From Chlorops oryzae (taxonomy: Eukaryota > Arthropoda > Insecta > Diptera > Chloropidae): a DNA stretch of 64,000 bases. Each line of letters begins with the position of its first letter. Position 1 is the stretch's first letter. Location of the stretch: the NCBI GenBank assembly GCA_020466095.1, contig CM035808.1:9021012-9085011 (forward strand), in the 5' to 3' direction. Below are positions 1 to 12,318 of this stretch, piece after piece. The position numbers and the translations under genes are program-made. The notes under the pieces are model-generated. The model was not told the DNA's origin, did not search any database, and saw nothing but the letters and a program-made list of their open reading frames with translations.

Positions 1-672
1 TTTCCCGCCACTCTATAAATTGCTTTTAGAAATACCCCTTAGTATTTACTTTCTTTTAAAAGAAAAAAATATTTCAATCAGATGGCGCAGCAGTGTGATA
101 TTAAAAAAATTGCATGTGCACCTATATGCTCCCAGTACTAATATCCAGTACAAATGTGTGCAATATGGTACAAAAACACATCACTCATACGCCAAGTCTT
201 AAATATAAAAATATGCTCTTATGTTTTCTTAAATATCTCAAGAAGCTTTTCATCGATTTAAATGAATCTTCTTTTGAAAAAATGATTTAGCTGAGAGGTA
301 TGTTTTTAAAATAGCAAAACAGTATTACAAAACCCGGAATACACTGAAAAAAATAGCCTAATTTTTGTTTTCTTTTTTGTGCAAAAATTTTTCTCAGTGT
401 ATTATATAAAAAGAAGTTTTCTGGGTTCCTTGTTTTGTTAAGAATGATTCACCGTTTGTTTCATCTTTCTATCTATATTAGTTTTTGAAATATTTAGAAA
501 AATAAACTGCATATTATTATACTTAAGACTTATCCACAGTATTTTTAGTGTTTTTAGATGGCACCTATCCTAAAAAGACTCGCTTTTGATCAAAAATTTC
601 GAAACATCAACAAAATTAAAAAATTCCTTTCATGATGCCGCATGCCTTTGCTTAACCCGCCTGACCCTTTAA
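1..672 (+). repeat. Dispersed repeat family A, copy 1 (cut by window edge)
   Basis: This stretch resembles 22540-22995 over several blocks, for example near GATGGCGCAGCAGTGTGATA and TTCCTTTCATGA. Its right end (about 590-672) also matches 22196-22280 in inverted orientation. No coding potential was seen. Confidence 0.55.
340..401. repeat. Small hairpin element TACACTGA...CAGTGTA
   Basis: A 62-bp unit has inverted ends TACACTGAAAAAAAT and ATTTTTCTCAGTGTA. It is a non-coding MITE-like hairpin. Related units lie at 22472-22533 and 22817-22876 in the second copy of repeat family A. Confidence 0.5.
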
Positions 673-2540
673 TGTCCTCATATCATTGTTTATGAAAACA
701 ATTCCAAGAAAAATAATAAAATATGCTCCCTTGAAGCATCATTTGCTTTTAAATAGAGTAATTAATAACTTAAGGACTTAGAAAATCAACTGGAATGCAA
801 AATTCCTTTTTAAAATCTTCATTTTACTCCAATAAAAGCTTTTTACCTTATAATCGAATAAAACCAAATAAAAAAATTTAAGTCCATTTATATAAAATCT
901 CTTCAGCTAAAGGGCTTTAGGAATGATTCACAGAAATGTTTTCTTTTTTTTTCCAAGAAATCTCATTCATTTTGGATGTACCTTTTCCACTACAATGCCA
1001 TAAATACTAAAGGAATACCGAAAACTCAAAAATTCACATATTTTCAAAGCATTAAATATGCAAACGACACATGTTCTTACACATGTATACAATGCATAAA
1101 CAATTTTCCACAGAATGAAATCAAAAGAGAAAAAAAAACAACTAACAAACAAGCAAACAAACAAACAAAAAGTGAAGCATTTTTGAACTAACGAAAGAAA
1201 TAAAGAACATTGAATGCAGCTGAACCGAGCCTTAATTGAGCAATGCCAAAATGCTCGTAAGCAATTACGCCTGAGCCGGATAAAATAGTCAAAAGTACCA
1301 GCACACACACACATGCCTTTATCGAACAAATGCGATTTCAGTAAGTAATGCTCGTACTTATTGTAAGGGTTACAGTGAAGCCAAAAGGTATTCTTACACA
1401 TATGGATAATTCCATTATAATTGAAATACCATCGCACGCCCTCACATTCAAGCCCAACACATACCGGTGCCACAAAAATCGTACTACGTAGGTACTACAA
1501 GGCGTACATGCATTTCCCATCGGCGTCGTCGGCTGTCTGTCTCTTTATTTGTATGCGAGCGTGTGTGGGTGGGTGTGCGCATTTTTGTGTGTGGGTCGGT
1601 CTGATTTATATGCATGCGGATGCGAATTTATAGATTCGTACGTGTGTAGATGAAGTTAGTCCTTATGCAGAGGCAACTGTTGCAAAATTAACTGCAACAA
1701 ATGGTGATGCCAGCCAACAACATATTTCCTTCTAATGCAATTGGTATGCATTAAGCGATACACCACAGATTCCACACCATGCTGCACCACACCGCACGAC
1801 GCCACTGCACAATGACTCGCACCATGTCGATGCAATGTAGGCAATGCCATTCACCAACGGTTTACATGCCTCTAAGCCCACGCAAAAACCTGAGATCTGA
1901 GATCCAAAAGGTACTAAAGGTAATGGTAGCCGACTCGGACGTCAGCTACAGCAGCAGCGACAAACAGAATTCGTAATGATCATCATTGCAATGTGCAAGC
2001 ATTTCTGTTGTTGCTTCATTGTTGTTGTTCTTTTGTTGAGGTAGATGGACAAAAAGGGACGATTCCGGAATTAGTGCTGGAATCCACTCGTATTTATAAC
2101 TCTAGCAATTTAATATTTATACTCTAATAATACCGACATTAGCAACAGAACCAACAGCAGTAGAAGCAGCGAAAACAATTTTAAGTCCATCGGATGCACG
2201 CAGCCATGAAAGGAAAAACGGACATCGGTTCGCAAAGTGCAAGCATATGTATGTATGTCGAAAGAGACGACGGATGCAATACAAATACGAATACAAACGA
2301 ACGAAAAACGCTGCAAGAAAGTTGACATTGCAATTGAAAATGTACAAAAAACAATGTGCCGGACAGAAGTTTGCTCCTTTCTCTGCTCGCTTCCCTACAC
2401 TGAGAAAAAAAAACAACCAGAAAACTGGTTAAATCAAAAGGAAAAATATACAAAACGGCTTCAAAAAGGAATATTTTTAATTTAACAAATTTTTCTTGTT
2501 GGAAGAAATAAAGATTTTCCTTTTGAATCATATAAAACTT
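673..2540. other. Non-coding stretch
   Basis: AT-rich DNA with CA- and GT-rich patches (for example around 1300 and 1560-1590) and no supported gene, RNA or bounded element. The open frames on both strands are short and of low complexity. Confidence 0.5.
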
Positions 2541-2542
2541 TA

Positions 2543-2693
2543 GCTGCAACTTCGGCCAAAAGCTATTACGTGGTATACCACACTTTCTATTAAGTGGTTC
2601 ACCACAACACTTAACTTATGGCGTGGTTCACCACAGTTTAACTTTTTCACCAAATCATGCCATATCGCGCCAAAATTTGGCCGAAGTTGCAGC
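2543..2693. mobile_element. MITE with TA target duplication
   Basis: The inverted ends GCTGCAACTTCGGCCAAA and TTTGGCCGAAGTTGCAGC are perfect and flanked by TA on each side (2541-2542 and 2694-2695). At 151 bp with no ORF, it fits a non-autonomous Tc1/mariner-type element. Confidence 0.75.
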
Positions 2694-2695
2694 TA

Positions 2696-4130
2696 TAGTT
2701 CTATATGTTTTGAATCAACCATATTTCAGGTCGAATTGACATGATAATTTTCAAAAATGGATTTAAAATTTAAATTTTTGAACTAACCACGGATACAATA
2801 GAAATGACAAGATAATTTTTAAATAAAAAAATTTCTAAAAGAAGTACCTATAAAATAAGAAATTTCCAAACAAATTTACTTAACGTTCAAATCAAATGGC
2901 CACCGAGCTATCTCCTGAACATAGCCCCAAAAATAGCCATCGGATAGACTTCATTCAATCTCGTCACTCCGTTGTCGTGACTGTTTTCGCAATGCTTAAA
3001 AAGTTCTAAGATGAATAAATATCTTATGTCCTATTTTATAAACCAAATGAGAATTATACCGAACGAATAGAAATTAAACATATTTCCTTTTAAATTAACC
3101 AAAAATATTGTTGACTCAACCATTTTTCTTTTGAAATGTTCGTTCTGCTCGAAAATCAAAAGGACTGTGCATAACAATGCGCCATTTAAAAAAAAAATCA
3201 TGGCAAAGTTCGCTCAGTGTACTTCTCGCTGAGTCTGTGGATTTGGTCTTGCAGGTGGTATAGCCGGCAGTTAACGAATGCGTCTGCAGGTGCTTAGGGC
3301 TTAGCTTTTCTTTTTGGGGTTTTTTTTTTTAGTTTTAAGTTTTCCTTTTGTCTCATCCCACAATTTCTGGAAATGTTCTGCCGATTAGTTTTGCTTCGGT
3401 CCATTTTCCTTTCGCTTCTGTTGCAATTCCAAAATGTTTTGTCACCGGGAGCGTATTCGTAGAGTTTGCCATTGTTATTTTTATTGTTATTTGTTGTATG
3501 ATGTTTGTTGTTTGCGTTTTTGTTGTTCCTCTTCTTGTTGATGTTGCTGATGATGACGACGATGATTGTATTACGAATCCGTTTTTGCTTTTAGCACCAA
3601 TTCTCTGAGTCCACATTAATGTCCAATAGAAAGTTTAATGAGAGAATATTGTTCATTGTTGCTGTAAATGATTCGTTTGCGGAAATTATACTTTTTTAAA
3701 TCCATGATTACAGATATTTTATGTGGATTTTAAAAAAGTTTTCAATTGAAAATTACAACTATTTGCTAGTTAATTGGCTTCAATGATTTAATAATTTATA
3801 GAAGTCTATATTCTGTTAAAGAATTATTCATTAATACAGCGTATATGTCCTTATATCTTCCCTCAATTATCATCGTTTCATTTTTTTTGGTCGAACTCCC
3901 CTTCATTTGCTCCCACCTTTTCCTTATCGTCTACCGTTCTTTCTCTCTTGCATATATTTGTGAACTTTATTTCCACCCTTTTCCGTTTCTCCTGGGGTCA
4001 CGATTCTTCTAGAAGCATGCAGTTCCGGAAATGCCTCCTAAATTATGTCTGAATATTTTTTATTTTTATTTATATATATTGGTTTAATTTACCATCAAAA
4101 AAACTGGAACCTCCTACAATTCTTTAAAAT
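2696..4130. other. Non-coding stretch
   Basis: AT-rich DNA with no recognised gene. The 86-87-residue open frames on both strands at 3348-3616 mirror each other over TTG/CAA-rich sequence and are not credible proteins. Confidence 0.5.
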
Positions 4131-4310
4131 ACATCGTGTACTCTCCCCTTGTGGACACTTCTGTTATGAGGACACCCCTCTTAAACGACCACTTTTAAGG
4201 AACGCTCTAGTATTCCTGTTTCTCAAAAAGATTCCTCGCAAGTGGACACCTCTGTTAAGCAGACATATTTTTTGGTGTCGGCATAAGAGAGAATATACCT
4301 GCTGTTTTAA
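4131..4310 (-). repeat. Dispersed MITE-like repeat, copy related to 28166-28310
   Basis: The block contains AGCAGACATATTTTTTGGT and several GTGGACACCTCTGTTAAG-like motifs. They match in inverted orientation the TCCGCTTAAGAGG-rich block at 28166-28310. The motifs recall pogo/Tigger-type short elements, but no clean ends were found. Confidence 0.4.
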
Positions 4311-4421
4311 AAAGTTCCGACCCAGGCTGCCACCGGTATACCTTTTCATTTTTTTAAGCACTTTTCCAAAAAGGAGACGAAAAAAAGAATTCCTTGCAAT
4401 TCCCGAAATTTATTTCTACAG

Positions 4422-6007
4422 GGGCCCTACTCTGTATTGCGATGCGACAAAAAAAAATGCGCAAAATCGAGTAATCGGTACTCTGTATTGCGATAACCGC
4501 ATTTGAAATTTTCGATATTCGAAATTTCCGCTAATCCCTCAGTTTCACGGTACTCTGAAATGCGATAGCGAGTGTCAAAACAACCCTTTTGTCGCAAATT
4601 TCATTCGCCAACTGTTTGGCTTGCGGAAAGGTAATGCGATGTGAGTAAATTGTCTTAATAAGTGCAATTTTTAATTACTTTCATTGTTTATTTTAGTTAT
4701 TTTTATTAAAAGGGGAGCTAAACAGGGTTATATGTAATTGTTAATTACATAATTCGTTTTTATTTACTATTCTTTTTTTTATAATATGAAGTTTTTTATT
4801 TTTATAATATTATTTATAATTTCAGATAGCTTAGTATATTTTTCATACTTTTTTTCATTAGATTTATTAAGATTGGAAGTGAAAATCAGCGTGGTTATAG
4901 CTATACACAGAATTGCAAAAATTATAAGCAAACCAAAATTATCAAATCTCTATGTGCGCGTTTTGAGAAATGTTTTTATACTATAGCTTATATATAGCAT
5001 ATATATATAGCATCGAGGAACGTAAAAGCGAGGTCCATTTAATTTTCGGAAACATCACACTTTCTCATTTTTAAATTCAAAGCAAAGAAACGTTAATTAA
5101 ATCCATGATACAAAAAAACAAGAAAGCGCAACTTCACGTACCACATCCAAAAGAGAGAATCGTTGTTTTTTTTTTTTTTTTTTGTATGTTAAACCGACTT
5201 TTCATCTTTTGATGCGAATTTTGATTTTATTTGCAAATTTAGATAACTGATTTTTATACTTTTTTGTAAAGAAGTATTTTAAGGAATATTGAAACTTTTG
5301 GTTTCAAACAAAATAAAAGTTTTGGCTTTGTTATTTTTCAAGCTCACGATGTGTCGCCTAGGCAAACCAATGCAAAATGCTTCAAACCTCAAGCAAATGA
5401 TTCTTTGCACGAGAAATCATAAATAAAAAAGTTATTATTTTGTAAAACCAGAATTAAGTACTTTTTTTTACAACATTTCTTTACATAGTAATGTAAAAAT
5501 CGGTGATAAATAAATAAAAATAACAGTTATATTGGCATTAAAACATAACAAATCATTTAATAGTATGGAAAACAACAATAATGCCTCTGTCTCTTGTAGG
5601 TAATACGTCATCTTCGCTCTCATACCCAATGCTACAAAATAGAGGCACCCGTAATGTCGCTATCTTGTTTTCTTGTATCATGAATAAGAAATGTAAACAA
5701 ACATACGTCCATATTTACAATTCGTATTTGACAAAAATGAATACGAAGCATGCGACATAGTGCTTGAACCTTGTTTAAACACCTTGACTAGCTGCTTTTG
5801 GTTAAGAAACCGATAAATCTTCTCCATCAAAACAACATATTTTGACATTTCGAAATTCATTTTCAATTTCGAAAAACAGTGTTGCCTCCTTTTCATTTTT
5901 TTTTGCGGAAACAAATGCGATAGCAATTCAGGGTAGCGATCTCCTTGCGCATCGCATTCGACTTGCGCATCGCATTGATTTGCGCATCGCAATACAGAGT
6001 AGGGCCC
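4422..6007. mobile_element. Non-autonomous PIF/Harbinger-like DNA transposon, 1.6 kb
   Basis: Perfect 25-bp inverted repeats begin GGGCCCTACTCTGTATTGCG (4422-4446 and 5983-6007). They are flanked by a 3-bp duplication CAG (4419-4421 and 6008-6010). Subterminal copies of the motif recur: TACTCTGTATTGCGATAACC near 4480 on the left, and repeated TTGCGCATCGCATT on the right. Three-base duplications, G-rich ends and subterminal repeats suit PIF/Harbinger. No transposase is visible: the 134-aa frame (5678-6082, - strand) has no recognisable motifs and runs past the element's end. Confidence 0.8.
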
Positions 6008-6266
6008 CAGGTCTTTCATACAGAAAAGAAAGTCATGAGCTTTGATTGAAATTTTCCAAATTCTTGCTCCTTGAAACTCCATTTTCAGTGTTTATGGAAT
6101 GGGAGAACTTTTCAAATCCGCTATCCAATATTCCCCGGGAATGCTTAGAACCGGGCCGATAATATTTCCATGTGAGGAAGAAAAGAAAATCCCAACACAT
6201 CACGCCTTTTGATTCTAACAATTCCAACAATTGGATCGCTATATTTCTGTATATCTGGAGTCTGAC

Positions 6267-6458
6267 ATCTTCTTCTTCTTGCGTGTTTAACTATCCCGGT
6301 CTATCCCGGGGTCCGCAAAACGCAACCAGTTCCTCCATTTTGTTCTGACGTTTGCATCAGCCGAGGTAAGTCCTACATCCTCTAGGTCCCATTTTATTGT
6401 GTCCATCCAGTGCTGTTTCGGACGCCCACGTTTTCTGCAACCTTGAATTTCCAGTGCG
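6267..6458 (-). mobile_element. 5'-truncated RTE-like LINE insertion
   Basis: A 192-bp insertion is flanked by a perfect 15-bp duplication TATCTGGAGTCTGAC (6252-6266 and 6459-6473). On the - strand it contains the end of a reverse-transcriptase ORF, a TAA, about 20 bases of 3' UTR and a GAA-repeat tail. A very short 3' UTR with a simple-repeat tail is typical of the RTE group. Confidence 0.8.
6287..6439 (-). pseudogene. C-terminal 50 residues of a LINE reverse transcriptase
   Basis: This is the extreme C-terminus of the polyprotein of an RTE-type non-LTR retrotransposon. It is readable without a break and contains RKRGRPKQHWMDTIKWDL and, further on, VRTKWRNWLRFADPG. The pattern RGRPxxxWxDxIxxDL followed by a Trp/Arg-rich stretch is common at the end of RTE and related proteins. 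It ends with TAA at 6289-6287. Everything upstream was lost to 5' truncation on insertion, so it is not a functional gene. Confidence 0.7.
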
Positions 6459-6970
6459 TATCTGGAGTCTGACCATACGTACTTATGTTCTATAGAACAA
6501 CTAAAGATAATCTATATTTAACTAATATTCTCACTTTTACGCTAAAGGGGATAAGAAACCAGATCATCTTTAGTAGATCACGTTTTTTTATCCACCTAAT
6601 AAAATCCGCTCAATTTTTTTTTATTCTTTATTTGGTACCGCAATCGAAAATAGATCTTTTGATGTTTTTGCCATATACATTTTTTTTATTCTTTCAGCTA
6701 AAATCTTTCCACTTTTCCGACATTCCCAAAAAGTAAAATTGAAAAAAAAAAAAATTTTTTTCCAAGTGAATTTCGGGAAGCGAGAAAATTGTAATTAACA
6801 TAATTTTCTTTATGTTCTCATTACGTGAACTCCAAAGCGTAATCATTTCAATTTTTCCTATTTTCCAGAACTCATAACTGCACTCATTGTGAACACACAC
6901 ACACACACACACACATACAAAAAGTAATGTTTTTTGATTATTACATTTTTTTTATAAGTATTCATTTTCC

Positions 6971-6991
6971 TTTTTCCGCTTTCGATTACAG
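6971..6991 (+). other. Candidate 3' splice site in the LRR gene 5' UTR
   Basis: A pyrimidine-rich stretch ends in TTACAG 36 bases before the ATG at 7028. It resembles the end of a 5' UTR intron, which would put the promoter at an unknown distance upstream. Confidence 0.4.
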
Positions 6992-7027
6992 TTTTTGCCG
7001 CTTCATAACCAGCCCCAGTGACGTGAA

Positions 7028-7144
7028 ATGTGCAATTCTTTGCTGCTCATAATTGTGATTACTCTTGGATGCTTATGGAATTCGCAACTATCTGAAACAT
7101 CAAAGTCATGTCCAACCGAATGCATCTGCTTATCTCAAACTCAA
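7028..7144 (+). CDS. LRR protein, coding exon 1 (signal peptide and start of N-terminal cap)
   Basis: This exon encodes residues 1-39 of a 430-residue protein. It opens with a hydrophobic signal peptide (MCNSLLLIIVITLGCLW), then SCPTECICLSQTQ, the first part of an LRR N-terminal cysteine cap with C28, C32 and C34. The reading frame could run on past the exon, but CAA is followed directly by a strong donor GTAAGT at 7145. Exon 2 at 12319 then continues in phase 0 with VLCNTGGLEQIP, completing the family pattern CPxxCxC...VxC. I chose this start because it is the only Met that gives a signal peptide. A pyrimidine-rich acceptor ending in AG at 6990-6991 suggests the exon begins at 6992, after an intron in the 5' UTR, so the real promoter lies further upstream and was not located. 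Confidence 0.85.
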
Positions 7145-9004
7145 GTAAGTAAGCAGCACTTTAGCAGTCTAAGTACACACCAAGTACATATGAGAGCCAT
7201 TATATGGTACAACATCATTTTGGGACTGAGAGCCAGACAAGAGCTATAAGCCGAGAAGAACCAACAGCCATCAGCCAAAAGCTAAGAGTCAAGAGTCGAG
7301 AGCCGGCCGATATCCGGCTCTGATGCTATTATATATTATTTCTATTTGCTGGAATTCACTTAAGATATGCTCGCAGACACAGGAACAGACGAACAAACAG
7401 ACAGTCAGACAGTCAGCAGACAGACAGCCAGACGGGCTGAGAGATAATGCGACAGATAGTAAGGGAAAAAGAAAAATCAGTTGCACGGACGGTCAGAAAA
7501 AGTCGGTTGTAAAGAATAGCGAAATAGAAACGAAAACAATGCCGCCCAGAAGAAGGCAATTCAAGGCAAACGTTTTGCCTGAACGATGATGATTTTGGTG
7601 GCGCGCAGCAAGAAAGCAATTTTAAGCGAAATAACGAATAAATAGTGGAAAGAAAAAAGCTCGAAAAAATAAAAAGTAGAAGACACTTTAACAAAATCCA
7701 TAGACTCTAGAGTCTGATCCTTGAATTTACAGAAGAAATTAAAAAAAAAAACCATCGAGATTTTCTCTCATTTTTTTTCTTTTTTTTTTTGCATTCGCTT
7801 GCATTGTTTTGTTTTCCATTCGCCCTTCTTGGATTTTATTGTTCAATCTGAATTGTATTTTTCGTGTTTCCTTTGTCTGCTCATCCTTGATTTCCTCCCA
7901 ATGGGAGGCTCCATTTGGAGAAGTCTTAAGTTCCTTCGTATTGCTTCAAATTGCTCGTTGCATTTGAATCAGTGTTAAATTGAGAACTTGAGCGATTTCA
8001 TTATTCCAGATTATGTGGGAAAATATATTAATGATGGCTCTTGAATTCGCTTATTTTCATCATTTACAATTTCTTTATTGGCCCCAGCCATGCCATTAAG
8101 ACTCGAATAAGTACACAAAAAAAGAAGAAATCAACTTAATCAGCAATAAAATTTTAATTGATCACTTGACTCAGGACTTTTCGGATTAAGAGAAAAATGG
8201 AATGCTTCCCACTGGCAGTTCCAAACGTTATCCATTCTGACCTTTGTATCCTTTCTCCCACTCAACTATCTTTATTCATGCAAATGCAGCTTTTTTGTGA
8301 GTGAACCCAACACTCCACATTGTTTTTACTTAATCCCTTAAAGTAACAAAAACAATTAGTCAACAATGCTTACAAAGAAAATCGGAATAGAGAAGAGAAA
8401 AGGACTCAAAACTACTGCTTACACTCGTTTACGAAAAATCTGACCTATAACACCTGACGGTCATTTCTTAATTAACTAGAATATGCGCGAAACAAAATCC
8501 AGATACATGTAAGATACATATGCTTGAAACATGTTTCACCAATTTCTTGCAACATTTTTGAGAAGTTAGGAACTTAAATTATTTGTTTTTTTTTTTTAAT
8601 TTAAATTTAAACTTTTAAACTTTGCAAGAATTGCTTGTTTTATGTTAGGTATTCTGCCAATTAACTATACAATCTATCGCACGATTCCAATTGTACTGCA
8701 GATAGTATACATTAGTTAATGTACCTCGTATTGTTAACGCTTTAAAAGATTTATAAGACCGTCCATTAAGGACCACTTTTGATTGAATCTTTGGGCAGAG
8801 AGAGTCAAGCACTTTTAAAATCAACGTATACGGAGCAGATATAATATGAGATCATAGGGAACTGTATCTGCTTAGACGGTCTTTGAACCTAGCCAAAGAC
8901 CCTCTCGGTTTAGATGTCTGAAACACACATGAACTCTCCACTGGTTTCTTTATCTATCGGCATTTTCCGAAGAAGACAAGTTTAACAGTTTTTGTTAAAG
9001 TCAG

Positions 9005-9190
9005 TACAGTAAAAATCGGTTATAACGATACCGCTTATAACGATTATCGGCTATAGCGTTGAACATTTTTGGTAAATTTTGGTTCGCTATTCTAATTATT
9101 CTTAACTTCTGTTACCGGATATAGCGATTATCGGTTATAACGATGGATTTTGCTGGTCCCTTCGACATCGTTATAACTATGCCTCGGAAT
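9005..9190. repeat. Pogo/Tigger-like MITE remnant
   Basis: TACAGTAAAAATCGGTTATA is followed by several inverted and direct copies of GGTTATAACGAT. The TA followed by CAGT and the TTATAACG motifs resemble short pogo-like elements. The right end is missing or decayed. Confidence 0.45.
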
Positions 9191-9396
9191 TTGAATATGT
9201 AAAAAAATGGAAAAAAAATTCAAAAAAATATTTAAAAAATAATAAAACAAAAATGCAAAAACTTCAAAATATTCAAAAAACTCAGAGTCAAAAAATCCAA
9301 ATTAGTTCGATTTAGTATGCCTTTTAAAATGTTGAATTTTCAAATTTACAAAAAAAAGCCTACTTCAGTGAATAAAATATTCAAAAAGCACAGTTA

Positions 9397-9849
9397 TAGG
9401 CCGTTTACATATGCCGTTTTATTCGCGTTTTAGCAACTTTGCCCGTTTTAGCACTAAAACAATTTAGATCTTTCCCGTTTTATGATACAAAACTAAAACG
9501 AGAAATTTTTCCGTTTTAATTTAAAACAACTAGCTAAACAAGATAAATCCTGCTTATAACTGATAAAAATATCGAAATCTGAGTGTCATCACTATAAAAA
9601 ATGCTAAACATATGGTAAATTGAAATTTCTAATTTAAAAATTGAGGTTGTTTCACAACCAATGTAGAAAACGAACGCAATTTAAATAATTGATTTTTTCT
9701 AAATTACAATATTCACTCAGTTTCACGTGTTAAGAAACAAAAGATAACCACAAAATGACAAAACGACATGCGCATATGTAAACACCCCATTTTGATTTAG
9801 TCGTTTTAGCTTAAACGAGTAGCGCTAAAACATATACGTAAATGACCTA
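9397..9849. mobile_element. Harbinger-like MITE with TTA target duplication
   Basis: The left end TAGGCCGTTTACATATG matches, in inverted orientation, the right end CATATACGTAAATGACCTA with a few mismatches. TTA is duplicated at 9394-9396 and 9850-9852. GTTTTAGC-like motifs recur near both ends. No ORF; 453 bp. Confidence 0.6.
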
Positions 9850-10485
9850 TTAAATGCAAAAAAATTCAAAAAAATTCAAAATATTCAATAAGTTCAAATA
9901 ATTCATAAAAATTCAAAATATTCAAATTCCGAGCTCTAGTTATATTTATTTATATTTGAATTTTTTTTTTAATCTTATCAAAAAGCCCACTCTTTTTAAA
10001 AAACATGCAATGCATTTATATAAGCATATTTGCTTGAAACATGCTATAAAATCTGAAACATGCAGAAACATGCTTTTACTTGCTCTGTTAATTAAAATTC
10101 TGCTGAATCCGAATTAGTAGTCAGATAATTTTTAAGTAGAACCGTTTTCGAGATATTGCATTTTCAGATTCAACTGCAAATTTTACTTCACACATGATCA
10201 TCAAAAGCCGATGGTCGCAAATTTTTTTAATTCTCATAAGCGAGTGTTATCAAACGATTTCAAAACGAGACTCGATTCTCAGAAAAACTAATGAGAGCAA
10301 AACCAGTTCAATAACAGACGATTGTAGAAAACGATTTAGCGCACATGTTAGTTACCTGCATAAAAATATCCCAGCCAGAAATTTTCTCATAAAGGACCAA
10401 TAGATTCATTAATTTTTTGCACCAAGGATATCAAGGGGAAAATTTTAGTACTTCTCAATTACAATGGCATTGCCTTCAAAAGAAG

Positions 10486-10580
10486 CGCGGGTATCGTTTT
10501 TCTATAGGAATTTAGCTCGGGTATCGTTTTTCTATAGGAATTTACCTCGGGTATCGTTTTTCTATAGGAATTTACCTCGT
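10486..10580. repeat. 30-bp tandem repeat, three units
   Basis: Units of GGGTATCGTTTTTCTATAGG plus 10 bases repeat about three times with few changes. The unit is a multiple of three, which explains a fortuitous repetitive open frame here. GGCATTGTCATCGATAGAGG-like motifs follow at 10600-10670. Confidence 0.8.
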
Positions 10581-11189
10581 GTTTATAGGCCTTTTATCAA
10601 TTGCAATGGCAATGTCATCGATAGGAAATGTTATTCATCGCAACTCCAATGGCATTGTCATCGATAGAGGTATCGACCCGATGGAGTAGATCTACTCCAA
10701 ATTCGATTACCAATTCGTAACATGTAGGTTCTCTGATGACGGCCAATGCCGCTTGTGTGTAAATTTCATTAGAAAGTTGGTGTATAATCAGGAGGAGTTG
10801 CGGCTCGATGTCATGCTGAAATCATTGATTGTTTCACCGGGGCATTTCCGGCTGGATTGCTACGGCAGAATTTTTGTCTGTATTTGTATGAAAATTTCTC
10901 TTTTAGCTGGATTCAACTAGGTGCACATTCGCTTTAACATCATCCTATTTTTAGTTTTTGAAATAATTTTTCATCGTAAAATGTTCATTACCATAGCCCT
11001 GTTGGAAAATTTATCTTTTGAATTTCAAACGCTTTCGTATCGACCTATCTTGCTTATTAAAATTTTTCCAATAATTTTGATAGAAAATTTTTAAACCTGG
11101 TTTTAGCTCTCATAGCGACTATCATTTGAAAGTTAAAACCTTCAAAAAGTTTAGGCTAGGTTGAATTAATTCAATAATCAACAGCTTGA

Positions 11190-11425
11190 GAAGATTTTAT
11201 TCTTGGTCTCATAGTCTTCAATCTAATTGAAACATGTTGAAGCTTAACGCTTTCAAGTGATTGTCTTCAGCAGAATTTAAGCTAATTAACTTTAAATGAA
11301 AATTCAAATAGAGCAAAGGTATTTGCCCGGATATGATTGAAATTAAGCTGGCATGAAGACTGAAAGAATAAATTCGAAGTTCCGAAGTTGTTAAACCAAG
11401 TCGAAGACTACGACCCTCAAAGTCA
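11190..11425 (+). repeat. Dispersed repeat family B, copy 1
   Basis: Shares ordered blocks with 24965-25215 (inverted) and 33185-33470 (direct), including GGCATGAAGACTGAAAGAAT and a GAGTCTTCGACT-like end. Non-coding. The class is unknown and no ends were resolved. Confidence 0.5.
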
Positions 11426-12318
11426 ACAATTTAATTGTCTTAAAAATGTTTTTGACATCATTAAACAACAAAAAGCAGGTAGATTATTTATGAGGGTTAA
11501 ACGTCAAACGCCTTCCATAAAATATCCTTTACAAACATGCCTGACTTTCAGGTATATTTTCTACATGACATTAACTTTAGCTCTCCTTTATATGCCTTAA
11601 ATTTTCCTTTGCCCGGAGTCCCTTTTTTGCAGGGTATAATTAATCTTCGTCGAAATGACAAAAAATCTTCTTTCGTAAACGTCGTCCTTCAGACATTACA
11701 AATAGGATGCGTTTGTGGCGATATTTCTTAAGACACACTACACTGATTTCGAATTTTTTTCTCGAAGCACATTAATTTCATATGAATATTTTTTTTGTAA
11801 TGTCACAATTTATCCATTAAAGGGTCTAATAGGGTGCATTTGCACAAGGTTTTTAATCTAAAAAAAAAATTTTTTATGACGACATTTTCGTTTCGCTCGT
11901 GACGGATTAAGGCGAAAGAATTTAGCAAAGACAGCCGATTTAATTTAATTTAATTTAATTCTGAGCAATAAGGACGCACATTCAATTTACTCGCGAAAGC
12001 AAACAAGCGAAAGTGAAAACTCAAAGGCAAAGGCAGAAGCACAGCTAGGGCAACGTACACGGCTGAGACAGACAGACACAGCGAGGCAGGACGGGGAAAT
12101 GAGCAAACAATGAGGGCACACGCAAACTTGTTGGACACAAACACAAACAACGCATAACACTTACTTACACTTGGACCCTGACTGAGACAGAGGGGCGCAC
12201 GACGATGGACGGACACGCCTTTGAAGGCAATTCTTTTCCTGCGTTAATTTCAATTTAATGTGCAAGCATAAAATGATTTTTGTTTTTTTGTTTGTTTATT
12301 TCTTCGTCGTCTCTATAG

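Larger units (their letters stand above)
7145..12318 (+). other. Intron of the LRR gene (5.2 kb)
   Basis: The intron is bounded by GTAAGT and a pyrimidine-rich CTATAG acceptor, and splits the N-terminal cysteine cap in phase 0. It holds transposon relics (9005-9190, 9397-9849), a 30-bp tandem repeat (10486-10580) and one copy of a dispersed repeat (11190-11425). I see no other coding exon. The longer open frames here lack codon structure or recognisable motifs. Confidence 0.8.

Noticed and set aside
967..1473. 168-residue - strand open frame
   Set aside because: Cysteine- and phenylalanine-rich low-complexity translation of AT-rich DNA; no family resemblance, splice context or signal.
4045..4506. 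153-residue open frame
   Set aside because: It runs from a decayed repeat into the Harbinger-like element's left end, with no motif or codon structure.
5678..6082. 134-residue open frame as a transposase
   Set aside because: No DDE or helix-turn-helix motif. It spans the element's right inverted repeat and the flanking DNA.
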